64,000 bases of DNA from Perkinsus olseni (GCA_013115135.1 JABANP010000009.1:248001-312000); one strand, 5' to 3'; shown: positions 44,015 to 56,398, counted from the stretch's first letter. Notes: generated by a model not told the origin, from the letters alone. Numbers and translations are program-made.

Positions 44015-45334
44015 ATGCCGACCGATCCCACCTTCAAGTCCAGCGCTGGTGTCCGCTTCCGGCGAGCTTTCGACTACACAGCTACAGGCTTCTGCGTCGC
44101 TTTCAACGCCTTCCTCTTCGTCTGGGGTGCTGGTAGCGTTGCCACTAGTAAGGTGTCTGTTCGACAGCGCCGGCCCCTGTCGTCGCATGGTAGCTCTCCT
44201 GTTTGTAGGTATATGGAGCCTGTTACAGCATAGCTACATAGGCTCGGTGCTGTCGATATTTCTCACCCTACTTTTCAACCTCCTCATGATCGCCACGTCT
44301 ATTTACGGTTGTCGGGCGCTTGGCAGCAAGGGGCTATCCAAGCAAATACGGTAAGGGGAGATGACTTACCTAGTATCAGGACTTGCCATTTTCTAGGTAC
44401 ATGTGCATGGCAGTCATTCTGTTGGTGCTCTTCTCAATCCTTCTAGCGAGCCAGTCTACTGACTACATAGCCACGCAAGCCATTACACGCGACGGCGCCA
44501 ACGCCTATGACAAGCAGGTAGAGACTTCCGAGTACGACGTCTTGCACGACTACAGAAGATCGTAGGGCCCACTAAGTGCCATCACGCGCGCTCGAGATCG
44601 GCTCGGTCCCCTTAGGTTTTTTGGAGCCTGGGAGACGGCGAACTGCTCTGGCGGGAACTGTTTAGTTAACGGGTGAGCACGATTTGGTTTCTGTCTCGGA
44701 TTTCGGTAGCGTTGGCGCTTCCAACACTTCAGGTGCCTCGGAGATCCTGTCCGCTTCGAACCTGTGTCGTGCACCGAGGACTCGGGCTTAGCAGCGCAAA
44801 TCACTGCAGACGGGCGGAGGTAGCGGCATGTGGCTTCGTTCCTTGTTGTTGCGTTCAACGCTCATTTCTCCAGGTATAACCATTCACATGAATATTTCCT
44901 TCAGTGCTACGCGGACCAGGGAGTTCGGGTCCGGGGCGTCGATCTTGCTGAGGGGATGGTCAACTCCCTTTGCTGTACGTTGACGAGGTCCCTCTGACCT
45001 TTGGGAGCTCCGCCAAGCTGGGGCCTCAATTTCGGCATCGCGAACCTGCGTGCGGCTGCTTGCAGATACGAGAGAGTTCGCCATATCCTCTTCGAGCACC
45101 GACTCCCTCGTGGTGATGATTCTCCTAGCAGTGGCCATAGGCTCTATGATATTGGTAGGGTCGCCGCCGCAGCAGAGGCAGTCTATCGGTTGCCTTCAGG
45201 CAGTGATCTCGGTCATTGTTCTCGTCTCACGGCCGCACACATGGCAAGACGACGACTTCCGTTTCGTGTCCGACGAGGAGATGTTCCACAAGGCCTCAAC
45301 ATCAGCGGAGCCTCTCCCCTTTACAGTCGAGTGA
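44015..45334 (+). CDS. Tetraspanin-like four-helix membrane protein, copy 1
   Basis: Four predicted transmembrane helices on separate exons: helix 1 (CVAFNAFLFVWGAGSV, near 44090-44145), helix 2 (FLTLLFNLLMIATSIYGC, near 44255-44315), helix 3 (MAVILLVLFSILLAS, near 44407-44455) and helix 4 (LVVMILLAVAIGSMIL, near 45110-45160). Helices 3 and 4 are separated by a long loop with spaced cysteines (ANCSGGNC, DPVRFEPVSC, NSLCC). Short first loop, long cysteine-bearing second loop and a GC motif after helix 2 fit the tetraspanin plan, though no CCG motif is in the usual place. The next gene repeats the same motifs. Cytoplasmic tail begins WQDDDF. Such proteins organise membrane partners. Confidence 0.65.
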
Positions 45335-45630
45335 CCATCACCCTTCATCGTTCTGCCTTCGCGTTTTCTACTATACCCTTCTGTTTGTATAATGACAATT
45401 ATTTGCACCTTAGCAGCCAGCAATTCGGTTTCACCGCTGTCACGCACAGCCTAGAGTTCAGCTGGTTGAAAATTTCAACGTGGCAATCAGGGAAAGTTAG
45501 TCAACACTGATACTGTACAACGCGCTAGCCCGGGCACCTCTCTGCCGCGTGGCCTGAATGGGTTCGGCACTGCTGGAGCAGCGCAACGCGAGTGAGCGGG
45601 AATTCTATCTAGTGTTTTTTGGTTGTTCAC

Positions 45631-47103
45631 ATGAGCCAGCCTAAAACAAGGACCTTCCCGAATCGTCGAGCACAGGCCCGACACTGGTTCGAGTTGGTTG
45701 CTAAGATCCTCTGCATATCCTTCAACGGTGCCCTACTCTTCTTCGGCGTCGCCTCTCTCGTAGTCAGTAGGCCGGGGCTGAGCACCCCGACTGGGACGGG
45801 TGGTTGTTGATCCTGCTTGCCAGGTACGTGGCGGCTCTACACTCACGACTTAGTGGACGGTGCTATCGCTCTTTTCATCAACATCGTCTTCGCTATGTTC
45901 GTAGTGGCGATATCGCTCTACGGCTGTAGGGTCATAGGCGGCAGTAATGTCAACCGCCAGATACGGTAACGGGGAGGACCTACTTCCGCGTCCCAAGATC
46001 TACGCATTCGGCAATGGCTATGGCATCTATTGTGTGAATCGTTGTTGATGCTCTCTGCTGGGGATGGGCGCGGTGAGTAGAATACCCCGAGCTGCATCGT
46101 TTTGGAATCAGGTACGGCTTTTACGCTTTCGTATTGCTTCTGATCAATGTCGGCCTGCTGTGGCACTATTTGATCTACAAGAAGGCCTTCAAGAACATCA
46201 CGGAGAATGGTGCCAATGCCTACGACGACCCGGCGGACGGCAAGGAGAACAGTCTCCTCGACTCTTTCCGCAACTCGTAGGCTACCAGCTGCAGTCAGAG
46301 ACGGCAGCAGATTCTTCCCGTTGTCAGGTTCTATGGATACTGGAATGACGGAAACTGCACAGGCGGGGAGTGCTCCAATGCTGGGTGAGGGCGGCGCATC
46401 TCATGGTAGCCGACCATTCTTCTGCGTGCGATGTCGATATCTTTCAGCTGTGTCGGCTCTCCCATCCCGTTCGAGCCTGTTGTGTGCGAGAGTGACGGTG
46501 ACTTCGGTCGTTCTGTGACGGACGCTGGCCTTAAGTGAGTGGACGGGTACGGGAGTCGCCCATCAGAGTCCCCATTGACTGGTGCCCCGGCCTTCCATCT
46601 TGTATCTTCGCCCTCTGTCCGTCACGGGTTCCCCTCAGATACGATCGGACTACCGATTACCTCCTCGAGTGTGTGGACAATCAGGATAGGGCATCTGATG
46701 AGTCCGTCGGAATGGTCACTTCCCTCTGTTGTAAGCTCCGCCAAGCAACGCTTCAACAGCCTAGCTTGCTTCTTTGTAGATACACGCGAGGCCTGGGCAG
46801 CTGACCAGAAGGTCGACGCCATGTTCGGTATGATCATCACAGCGATATTCGTAGCCTTTTTATTATTCGTAAGCGCAGCTCGGCCAGTTCAAAGCGACTC
46901 TGCTGCAACGCCGCTCCGCCCAGGTGCTCCTATCAATTGTCTTATTCGTGTCGAGGCCGCGGACTTGGCAAGACGACGACGTGCCTTTAGTGAAAGATTC
47001 TGAACTCGAACTGGCTGACCTGCCGCCATTGGAAGCAACGCCGCAGGAGAAGCAGGAGCGGTCCAGCGTCCATCACCTGTTAGTTCCGCCTCCGCAAGTC
47101 TGA
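45631..47103 (+). CDS. Tetraspanin-like four-helix membrane protein, copy 2
   Basis: Tandem paralogue of the preceding gene, 296 bp downstream. Helix 1 (CISFNGALLFFGVASLVV near 45715-45770), helix 2 (LFINIVFAMFVVAISLYGC near 45870-45925), helix 3 (FVLLLINVGLLWHYL near 46123-46170) and helix 4 (MFGMIITAIFVAFLLF near 46820-46870). The loop cysteines align with copy 1: NCTGGEC near 46350, IPFEPVVCE near 46470 and SLCCK near 46727. Both copies share GANAYD after helix 3 and TWQDDD in the tail. Exon positions match copy 1. ATG at 45631; stop at 47101-47103 after a Pro-Pro-rich end. Confidence 0.65.
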
Positions 47104-47663
47104 CGCTCATTTTTTATGATTCTAATGCTCGATAGCTCGACTGCTTCAAGCCTACTCTAAATTGTCTCCCCTGCAAGGATCGAGTCGTGTTGTGAATAAG
47201 TCAATTATTTCCCTGCGGGTGGTGGAGAGCTTCCGAAGCTACTGTCGCTAGGCCATAGCCTCAGACCGCTATGGACCATTTGTTTCTGGTTGAGCTTGAA
47301 CCCACGCGCCCTTGATGTCACTGAGCAACGTGCAGAGGCAGGAAGCCGTTGCCGCGTCTTGTTTGGACCATTCTCATAAGAGACTCCTCAAGCCGCCTTC
47401 CATCCAGCCGGCAATTCAAAGTAACCATACCACAAATCCACCAGCTTACCCCAAGTAGGAGCCCGGCAACACGCTGGGGCATCCGGTCCCGCCAGATCGC
47501 CTGAAGCGGAGCCGCTCTCTGGCCGCAGCGGGGAAGTGTATTCAGCATGGTCTTCCAGCCAGAATCAGCTGGGAGCTTCCCATAGATCAACGACAGGTAC
47601 GTGGAGGAGTCTTGGTCAAGGCTGTGCCGCACTCCCCCAGGCAAGCGTCCTTCGCCCCGAGGG

Positions 47664-49334
47664 ATGGACTCGGAGCTGTCCACGAGTCGTAGGGCGGCCT
47701 ATCATCTGATGAGAGAGCGACTGAAGCTCTGTGGTGGACGAGCTGGCAAAGACAAGCTGGGAACCCGCCGGAGGAAAGTGGTAGGTGCCGGTTCTCCTTA
47801 TCGAGACGCAGGTCGCGCCTCGTCCGTTGGGCATCCTCGGTCGTTGCCTCGTTGTTGCTCTCTTTGTAGGTGACTACTTTCGGTACGGCCCCACGCTTCG
47901 GATACAGGAGCCTCCCAGGCAGCACCCCTCGAAGGAAACTCTCATCGTCGAATGCGATGAAGCTGCGCAGGGGCGACAACGTTGACTTGTCACGGAAGGT
48001 GCCGCCCGATGTGTCTTCCGTGGACCTCCACTATAGGCTCAGAGCTGGGGCATCCCCGAGTGCTCCCTGCCCTGCCTCGGCTGGGGCGGCGATACTTGCT
48101 CATCGCCCGTCCCCAGCGGTTCAGAGATGTCCCATGCGGTGGAAGTAGAAGTGCAGACCTCGCCGCGGAGTCACTCCCAGTACAGTCCCTGAGGGTGCCG
48201 GCCATGACGCCGCCCTCTCAGGCACACCGCCTCCCGCTCATCGTGGTCCGACAACGATTCAAGCCAGAGCTTTGTGAGAGCCACATTCACTGCAACGGAC
48301 CATGTGCAACCGACGGCCTCTCGGTCGTCGACGAACGATGTACGCCCGTCTGAGTGCAGCGGCACTCTGAGCTTGTTTAAAGTTGCAAACTAGATCGGCT
48401 GGCGGATGCGGTCTAGCGGACAGGCTCTCAGCGTCAGGCACCGTCCCGGCATTCGCCACCACTAGGAAGCAGTGCATCTCACGACAAGGGCCAGCAGACT
48501 GTCGGCGAGACTCACATGTGAGTCGGAGGCTACCCGTCGCTCCGGGATAGATTAATCGACTTTCAGCTCGGGTGGTGTGGTGACCCCCATCAAGGCCCCC
48601 TGTGTGCTCAGGGATCGTGTGAATACAGAGGTCAGGGATACACGATCATCCACCGCTTCCCGCGATCCTCTTCCGTGTGATATCAGGTATCGTCTGTTAA
48701 TACTAGTAGGGTGAAGGACCTCAGCCCGAGCGCACTTCCGAAGCTCAGCACGAGAGACTTCCTGCGTCGAGTGTACATCGCAGATCAAGGAGCGACGCCC
48801 GCCACTACGTGCTCGACCCCGTACAAGGGGCAACAGACTTCACGATCTATGTCACCGCAAACACCACAGCTATCGACGCCCCTCAATGTCCATCATTCGG
48901 CCAGGAGGAAGATCGAAGTACCGGACGGCGGTTGGCCGGTCAGCGATTTTTTTTGGTAGATCCGTACCTCATCTCCTCCACAGATGGGCCCGAACCAGCG
49001 CGGAATAGAGTGCAGCATGCCCCTGCAGATGAGCCTGCCGCTGAGCACGCCTCAACATGCTGGCCTGGACCGGTCACGTGGCCCTCCCACCTGCGAGCGA
49101 TCCTGCCCTCTCTCTCCGTGCTGTAGATCAACTGTGATAGCAGAGACGCACTACGTCGAGAACCCACTGCTCACACCGCAAAGGATAAGATTCTTTCCTA
49201 GATACCGATCTGTCTCAATTCGTCAACCTCTATCATTACAGCGGCAGGTTGTCGTGTCACCCCCAACTCCGCTGTATACAGCAGCCCCGCCCGTGACTGT
49301 GCGGAGCTATAGAGTTATTCATCAGGAATTCTGA
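47664..49334 (+). CDS. Hypothetical basic, proline/serine-rich protein
   Basis: No family recognised. The 3' part is well supported. An exon from about 48692 (KDLSPSALPKLSTRDFLRRV) joins through introns starting near 48939 and 49074 to MGPNQRGIECS and then RSTVIAETHYVENPLL, with matching phases, ending YRVIHQEF at 49334. A 5' exon near 47664 (MDSELSTSRRAAYHLMRERL) ends in a strong acceptor-bearing intron whose pyrimidine-rich end (GCTCTCTTTGTAG) lies near 47870, followed by VTTFGTAPRFGYRSLPG. The exons between 48130 and 48690 are uncertain, so 5' and 3' parts could be two genes. A minus-strand frame over 47318-47980 competes with the 5' part. Confidence 0.4.
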
Positions 49335-49549
49335 CTTGCCGATAATCCATTCATGACTCTAAGCACCTCCATTCACCTCTACATGCTGGATGGAATATTC
49401 ATTTCCGTGAAGGATATTGTTCTGCGTTCTTCAGCAGGGGAGATAGGCGATTCATAAGAGCGAGTACTTCGCGTTGAAGTTTTCTTGACTGGAAAACACA
49501 ACAGTACAGTGTGGAAATATTATTGCAATGCGGTCATGCGCCTCTCTGT

Positions 49550-49880
49550 TCAATTAACCCTCGCTTTGGCTGCAATAGAGTCGGCCTTCCCGTTGAGAGC
49601 GGCCATCTCGGCCTCGACTGCGTGTAGCCGTCCGTCTATCTCCTACCAGCCAATACCATTCAACCGTCAACCGCCCGCCTCCTTTTGCCTGACCGTACTC
49701 GCCTACTTGCTCACGCTGCCGCCTCTCCTTCGCGGCATCTTCCATTTCTCGGATCTTCTCCCGTAACACCGCGAGCTTCACTTCTCGCTGCAATGCTTCT
49801 TCGTCGGCAGGCGGGATCACCGTTGGCGCTGAGACAGCAATACCTCCAAAAAGGGGCGCCACAGGGAACGCTGAGCTGAC
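49550..49880 (-). CDS. Small coiled-coil protein, 3' exons only
   Basis: Two exons: one with EEALQREVKLAVLREKIREM (coiled coil) ends near 49706, and after an intron EIDGRLHAVEAEMAALNGKAD leads to a stop at 49550. No ATG lies in the first exon, so a 5' exon is missing. The stretch near 49960-50110 is open in one frame (VCNGVLSHLIKLGVFQKIKDL) and may belong to it. No function can be given. Confidence 0.4.
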
Positions 49881-50133
49881 CAAGCGTTAGTGAGCCAGCA
49901 TTGACCTTCTATTGGGTTTCACCTCGCTCAATCACCTTGGAGACCGTAGGGAGGGACGCTCATGCAGCCTCACCTGCCGGACTGCATACAAAGGCCTTCT
50001 CAGCCAGAGCTGCGTCAAGATCTTTGATCTTCTGAAACACCCCAAGTTTGATTAAATGCGAGAGGACTCCGTTGCAAACTTTGCTATAGAACCTGTTCAC
50101 AGATGGAGAATTAACCCGAACCAGCCGAACGAA

Positions 50134-52230
50134 TCACTTTCGCTGAATCCGCAGATCCGTTTCGTGGTCCAGAGGCCATGAATGTGGATCGTACGTGAGA
50201 ACCTGCGATAGGCGAAATGCTCTGGCGACGCCGAGCAGACGCGAACCTACATCCTGGCAGTCCTTGATCTGGTCGATTAGCCACTCAGTTAGTAACGTCT
50301 CCCGCCCCACGACCCCGGGGTGCCGGGCTGTGCTCTGGTTCTCCACCATTCTCGCAATGCGAACTAGAGATTGACTGGGACGAAGTCGAACTCGACTCGG
50401 AAGGGTTTATCATCGAAACAATCCGAAACGCTCATTGAAATGAAACCACATGCATTCATACCGGTGGTGCGCCTGAACGGCGACTGCCCAGACGCACATC
50501 ACTAGAGACTGCGAGTCCAACGGTCGAAGGGACATGACGCGGTCAACGGCGTCGAAGAAGATGGCATCCTCGAGGACGTAACCAGTGGCACTGGCCGACC
50601 AGAGAGCAAGCGAGAGATCCTGCGCCGTCCCTCGCCGGATCGCAGGCCCGAGATCCACCATGGGATAGCCAGCGCGCTTGGTGACGTAGGCAGCCATGGT
50701 GGCAGTGAGACGTTCCGACGTTCGAGCCGCAACTGACGCCAGCTGCCATAACTCTTCAGGGACCTTGGCGCCGACCACGTCACTCGCCCAGATGAGCTTG
50801 GTCAAGGACTGAGCGTCGGCCGAGTTGGCGACGAGCACTCGTTCGCACGCCTTCAAACACAAGCCGCTTGAATGGTATCCGGACTTGGCGATGGCGTACG
50901 CTATTCCACACTGAAAGCAGAGAGCATTGTCAACCTTGCGAGCAGAAATATCTCCTCCCAAACTTACTGTCGCTCGAGCATCATAAAGGTCGGGATTGTT
51001 GCACACCACTGCAATGGCCTTAGGCGTGAGAACGCTGTCCAGCGCCTGCATTCTGACCAGGGCGTGCAGCATCCTCGATAGCCCCTGGCCTGTGAAGCTG
51101 CAAGGAAAAGAATCTGCCGCCGCAGGCCTCGAGGACTCCCAAGCTCACTAAGTTAAATTAATCTTCGTGAAGACAGCGAGGGCCTTGCCGGCATCCGCCG
51201 CCCACTTGGGACGGGATTGAAGCCGCTCTTCCGGGAAGAGAGACGCCAAAGCAGCCGCCACCTCCACCACGTTACGTGCAGTGAATTGGTCGTCGAGCTT
51301 GGGAGCTATCGCATGCTGCCAGACGGCGCCCCTGAATCATGGACCGAATGCGGAAATACATCATAAATACATAGAACTCACATTTGGGCTGTTGTGATGC
51401 CCGAGGAATGCGGCGACGATATCGCTGAGCAGAGGAGGGCCACCTCAGCTGGTCGAAGCCTTTTGGCGATGTCACCCCTTCCCAGGTAGGAACAGAGCTC
51501 CGCCCGGCAGGCCTTGCCACGAGAAAGATACTCCGATCATCACTGGGCGAAGGGACCGACCTCGATATCCTGCGTTTCCTCAGACCCAGCAAGGAACGGC
51601 TTGATTCGTGACAACGACCAGAGGATACAGGCGGCATCCCCTGTGGATATCTTCACCGCTTCAACCCGAACCCGGACGGCGTGGTCGAGGACGAGCTTAC
51701 TGACATCACAGCGGACACTTGGAGAAGGTCGTAGAAAACCAGAGTGAGGCTACGCTATCTGCCGCCTCCTGTCGTGCTGCGACACGTCGCCCATAAGCTT
51801 CGTCAGAGCGTACACTGCATCCGAGATGACCCTGCCGCTGACCAGTGTGTGACTGGGCCGACCCCACTTGGCAGTCTCGAACTCCAGTAGCCTGCGGCCG
51901 AGCTCGATGAGTATCTCCACGTCCCGCGAACCTATGAACCGTGACAACGATAAAGAAGCGCAGCTGCGCACCACAGCGTCGCCGCGCCACGAAAACACGC
52001 TTGAGCCGCGTACGAATGGCCGACTCACGTTGCGCTCTGAGCTTGTTCATCGCCAGATTTATGTTGCTGACGGACATGACCCCGAGGTGGCTCCTGGCGA
52101 TTTCCGCCGGGTCGCAGCCGTCTTTGAGCTTCTGTTGGAGCTCTGCTTGCCGGGATAGCTGCCATGATGCTGGCCTTACATTAATGGTCGAGAATAGCCG
52201 CCTGGGTGCGCGGGAGAGATGAACCGCCAT
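50134..52230 (-). CDS. Heptatricopeptide/FASTK-type helical repeat protein, likely mitochondrial
   Basis: The ATG at 52230 opens a basic, Arg/Ser-rich presequence (MAVHLSRAPRRLFSTIN), typical of mitochondrial import. Then comes NINLAMNKLRAQRE and a series of helical repeats on several exons: DVEILIELGRRLLEFETAK, DAVYALTKLMGDV, AACILWSLSRIKPFL, ARNVVEVAAALASLFPEERL, and a long exon at 50440-51072 with LSLALWSASATGY and SLVMCVWAVAVQ. The repeated leucine, trp and ala spacing is that of FASTK/RAP/heptatricopeptide proteins, which bind organellar RNA. I see no RAP domain at the end. The last exon (to 50134) does not join in a clean phase, so the 3' end is doubtful; in the phase-consistent reading the stop falls near 50287. 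Confidence 0.55.
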
Positions 52231-52727
52231 TGAGCGATGACGACTAAGGGCAGCCCGTCAGGCGTTCTACTGCAGAGGCCATACACATGAAATGCCATGG
52301 AACTTCGGAGTCAACATCGAAGCTGCTGAAGTCAAGCCGGACTCTACTCAGAAACTATAGTTTCAAAAAACGCCCGATTAAACGACGACGCTCGAAACTT
52401 GTAACGGCGTGAGCGCTCAGCTACTTCATCTTTAGAGTGTCGGGCCCGGACTCCGCGGGATAACGGCCCGCACACGAATGCTCGAAGACTGAGAGGAACT
52501 GGCACCGAGAGGATTACCCAACCAAACGCAAGAAAGACAGGCGAGGTGAGCATCGAGTCAATGAAGTTGGTGAAAAAGTCGTGAAAAAGGTGAGTAGCCG
52601 TTGGCTACTATCATGGTAACCGAGAATAAGTATGAGTAAAGCGGCGCCCCCGTCTAAGGCAGCGCTTCTATTGCTGTTTGAATAAGGGTGGGTAGTAGCG
52701 TGGGTAATACTACTCGATGCGCGAGCC

Positions 52728-54228
52728 TCATGTTTGCCCCCCTTGGACGGGGTGCTGTTCAACAATAGGCCGCACTTTGGTAAGTTCGCAGCCCCTGGGA
52801 TCTCCCCTGTTCTGATAAGACTCGCTGACGTCCCAAGCGCGAACGGCGGTGTTGCCCCAGTCCCACACCAGAGGAAAGTGACCAAACGGGGTTGGCTTGT
52901 TGCCGATGCCAACGAAGTAATTCTCGTCTCGCTGGAGCATTTCTGGCGGAGCGTACGAAGACGCGTAGATACTGTGGTTCATGGTACCGTCAATCTGGTA
53001 AATCGCCGGGATTGGGGAGAACCAGGATGCATTCAAAGCGGACTTCGGGTTGTCCTGGTCCACCATCACCCACCCACGATACGGCAGATCCGGAATGAAA
53101 GCTTCGACCTGACGAACGGCAGCTCTCCACATGCATTTCCTGGCGCGCGAAAAATCCGCGAGACTAGCGACTCTACTGCATGACAAGCTAGGGTAAATGC
53201 GTAAAACAATCGTTAAATGCCTATACCCAGGTTATGCGTTGACGAAGGATGCAAACTCTTTATATCATAAGTATTTTGTGTGCATTTGCCACCCGTATCT
53301 ATCTTTACTCTATTGAGGTAGTAACACATTGATAGTATCTCACCAAATAACGGTAATGAACAGTTTACGGTGATGACTATGCCTGCATTCATGTTATCAT
53401 CTTCCATCAATTTGTATTCACCGTTGGAATGATCGCGAAGACGATGGACTACCGAAGACTCAGCGAAAAGGATGAGGAACTTTCAGAACATGGCGCGATC
53501 GGAACAACAATCCCTCGAAAGGCAATGGTAGTGCCCACTCCCCCGATACCCAATCGTGATTTCCGCAAGCATCATCAGCATCGCCATGAGGGCATTTATC
53601 CGGCCCAAGGTTCCAATGGGGAGTTCCCACGATCCTTGCGGGGACGCCAACTGCTCTTAAAGCCGAGACCAGAAAGATGGACAACCCTGAGGTCGCACGA
53701 TGATGCGGGGAAAATGTGGTATCACTGCCTACCAGTACAGGATGAGTTTTTCCTCTCGATAACTTCATAAAGACTGTACGCGTTGAGCCCTGAGCCCGTC
53801 CCAGAAGCGAACTTAATAGGTGGGGTGGTGTACGACCACGCCTCACGGTTCAGAGTCTCCACCGCGCAGGTAACGTCCTTGCACCCAGCCACAACCCTCC
53901 GCATGAATCTACTAAACTTGCGCCCTGCAACACCACGACAGCCCCTAAAGTCGTCGGCCTCCTCAGTGAGCGAAGCGTAGGGCAAGATATCATTCATGAA
54001 CATAATTTCGGGTATCTTTTTTCTCCACGGCGAGCCCTTCCAGGCAGCTATAGCTTTGTCTACTTGACACGCTAAGAATGGTCGGCCGATTTTTCCCTCG
54101 TCCATCGGTCTCAAGTACTTCCTCATAAAGTACATAGAGCGGCGGAAGAGACGTCCATAGTCGTCGGCGGTAGGAGACGCCGCAGTGGAGAGCATTACTA
54201 CGACGATGATGCACGGCCAGAGTAGCAT
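52728..54228 (-). CDS. Secreted transglutaminase-like (cysteine protease fold) protein
   Basis: The ATG at 54228 starts a signal-peptide-like stretch (MLLWPCIIVVVMLSTAAS). The nuclease-free papain-like transglutaminase core is clear: the catalytic Cys in SSCTG, joined by an intron near 53710-53753 to LSIFLVSALRAVGVPARIVG; the His in GNHDW near 53549-53565, joined by a long intron to VEAFIPDL; and the Asp in VMVDQDNP near 53055-53075. The complete Cys-His-Asp set suggests an active enzyme (transglutaminase or peptidase). The C-terminal 100 residues are rich in Asn, Pro and Trp (GHFPLVWDWGNT) and are not a known domain. The stop is at 52728-52730. Confidence 0.7.
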
Positions 54229-54587
54229 AGTGTGAAGTAAAGTGATAAAAGCCTAAAAAGCAACGAGCGCACCCGATACGCCTTCCAGGCTATCAGTGGT
54301 TATCCGTGTTGTCGCTCCCAAACTGTAACGAGCGAGCAGCGGAGCTGGCCAGCCCTTCTCTGGAGAGCTGCTGCTGTTGGTTAAATTCGCGGAGCACGCT
54401 GGGTAGGGGATCGGCAGTCGAACTCTGACTACGCTTCCGTTAACTCGAGAGAGACTCCGTCCCCGACGGTGGAGAGGGGCTGTCCGAGCGAAGACGGTTG
54501 AGGGAAATAACAGCAAAGGGCGAGGATACAGGGTTTGAGAGACTGACGTCAATAAGATTGCCGAGGCGCCTCAGCCGGGCTGAGTGG

Positions 54588-54725
54588 CTATGCCACACGC
54601 CACTTGATGGACCGCATGTACGCCCGTAGCGAGACTGGCGTTCGCGCCGGAGACTCTCTGCCGAAATATGAACGCCTACGAATTGGCTTGACTGGAACAC
54701 AACGGACCGAAAGCAACAGCAACAT
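54588..54725 (-). CDS. Short secreted-type ORF, array unit C (second gene)
   Basis: ATG at 54725 followed by MLLLLSVRCVPVKP, a signal-peptide-like run, then about 30 basic residues and a stop at 54588. The same start pattern (Met, Leu run, Cys, Val, Pro) recurs at 56584 and 58064, each downstream of the larger secreted gene of its unit. The body of the frame is not conserved between units, so this may be only a repeated signal-like segment. Confidence 0.25.
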   Translation of the reverse strand: MLLLLSVRCVPVKPIRRRSYFGRESPARTPVSLRAYMRSIKWRVA

Positions 54726-54771
54726 GGCCAACATGAGGACATCGTGATCGTAAAAGAGGCTGTCCGCACCA

Positions 54772-55899
54772 CTAGAGGCTCCACCTGCCGCGTCCTGTTG
54801 ACGCCGGGCACACTACCCCACAACACGACCTCTCACAAAGTTCCCTCCCGGTCGGACAGTGGATCGCTGAACAGCACAATGAATCCGGCAGCGAATACCG
54901 ACGGGCAGCAGCGGCCGCGGGAGTCCTTCCAGGTCGAGGTATTTTCTTGTTGACGGCGCATAGTCTCTCCACAAAGACGCGGTTCTTATACGACTTGTCC
55001 TTGAAACCCCTCCTGGATGCCATCTCTCGTACGGCTCTTGAGCAGGTATCAAAAGCTGTCAACTGGGTCGTCGGCAGGGCGGCGCCCCCGCCAAACGCCC
55101 CTAGGCACCGGTACTTCCCCTACCCGGGGTATCGATCTCTCCAAAGCTTGGTTGAATCTCTCGATTCGTATAGCCCTGAGTATACAGAGAATTGGAAAGA
55201 AGCCCGCTGATCGGCTCAGGCCCGTCTCACCGGTCTTTAAGAAGCCCGCACCTGCCATCACCATCGCCACCATCCCTCGGCAACGGCCTGATGATGATGG
55301 CAAAGAGGAATTATTAACTCTATCACTCGGGCCACCTCCTCACCCTCCTAGCTTCAGCTTCCCGTCGCAGCTCAGTTCAACCAGCCGGATGGCCGGTTGC
55401 CTTAAGATGGCCTTTCCCCCTCTGCCAGTCTGTCTCCTTCCATTCATGCCCTCTTCGCGGTCTCTTCCTTCAGCCACGGTCCCCTCACCTTCCGCGACTG
55501 TTGATTCAGCGTGCGCGTCAGTCGCGTCGACGGGCTCAGGACGGGCCGCAGCTTCGACATGACCATCAGCTGCCTGCCTCGTTTCAATGACGGCTTCCAC
55601 TGTAATATCAACGCTTGCGGGCTTCTTCACTCTCGGGCTGGGGATTTCACCCAACGCCACTCTGCCTTCCCAAATGGGCTCAGCCACTTCTAACAATTCA
55701 AATACCGCCTTCCCTTTGCTCCCAGCATCAACCATACAGTAACTCGTGTCCTCTATTTCGTTGCCTCTCGGATCCGTAACCTGAGGGAACGGCGAGAGTG
55801 ACTACTCTTGAATAATCACGATTAAATGCTCACTATCAATTCTGCCCCGGCCAGGACTCCTGCCATCAACGCAATCAGTGTCCCGCAGCTGAACATCAT
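54772..55899 (-). CDS. Secreted protein family member, array unit C
   Basis: The ATG at 55899 starts a signal peptide (MMFSCGTLIALMAGVLAGAE). After an intron of about 120 nt comes an exon with DTSYCMVDAGSKGKAVFELLEV and PRVKKPASVDITVEAVIETR, then a variable acidic region ending VELSCDGKLKLGG near 55340. The second half has FNQALERSIPRVGE near 55130-55170, TCSRAVREMASR and FVERLCA near 54960-54985, and a Cys-rich end. No known domain. The whole plan repeats in the two neighbouring units. Some joins between 55050 and 55330 are not in a clean phase. Confidence 0.55.
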
Positions 55900-56398
55900 A
55901 GTACCCGGAAAATACCAGAAACCCTGAACGGCTCTACATATTCGCGAGTAATAAAAGCGCCACAGAAAGATATACCGCAAAGAGCACGGACACCAACTCT
56001 TTCACAGGGGGGTCCGCTGACAACAACGAGACTCTGTCGAGCTGGCATTACGCAGGCTCCCAGATGCGGCCCAATTCTTTCCGTTGGAAACACTCTTCGC
56101 GCGGGGGGTTGTCTGGAAAGCAACGCGCTGCGGTCATCGATTACCGCACGACGGCGCTGGAAAGATCGAGCCTTCGGGAATTGGCGACTGAGCGGACTGA
56201 AGCCGGAGAGCAACAGCAGAACATCCCTACAGGGCCAGCGCGAACCGTCCAGAGGGAACTGGAGTGGGAGAATGGTAAGGAGCTCCACCTCAGGGAGGAG
56301 GGCCGCGAAGGCGGTGACCAGCCAGAATAGCGTAGAGTAAGCTAGCATGATAAGGTGAATGGGAAGACGACATGCGCAGAGATCAGCCGGGGGGGGCT
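55900..56398. other. Intergenic part of the secreted array
   Basis: A minus-strand frame over 55896-56402 holds a hydrophobic, signal-like run (MLAYSTLFWLVTAFAALLPE, near 56290-56345). It could be another small secreted gene, but no repeat in the other units and no splice evidence support it. Confidence 0.25.

Noticed and set aside
47318..47979. Minus-strand frames with a membrane-like helix
   Set aside because: Phase-consistent introns and a strong acceptor favour the plus strand; kept only as a finding.
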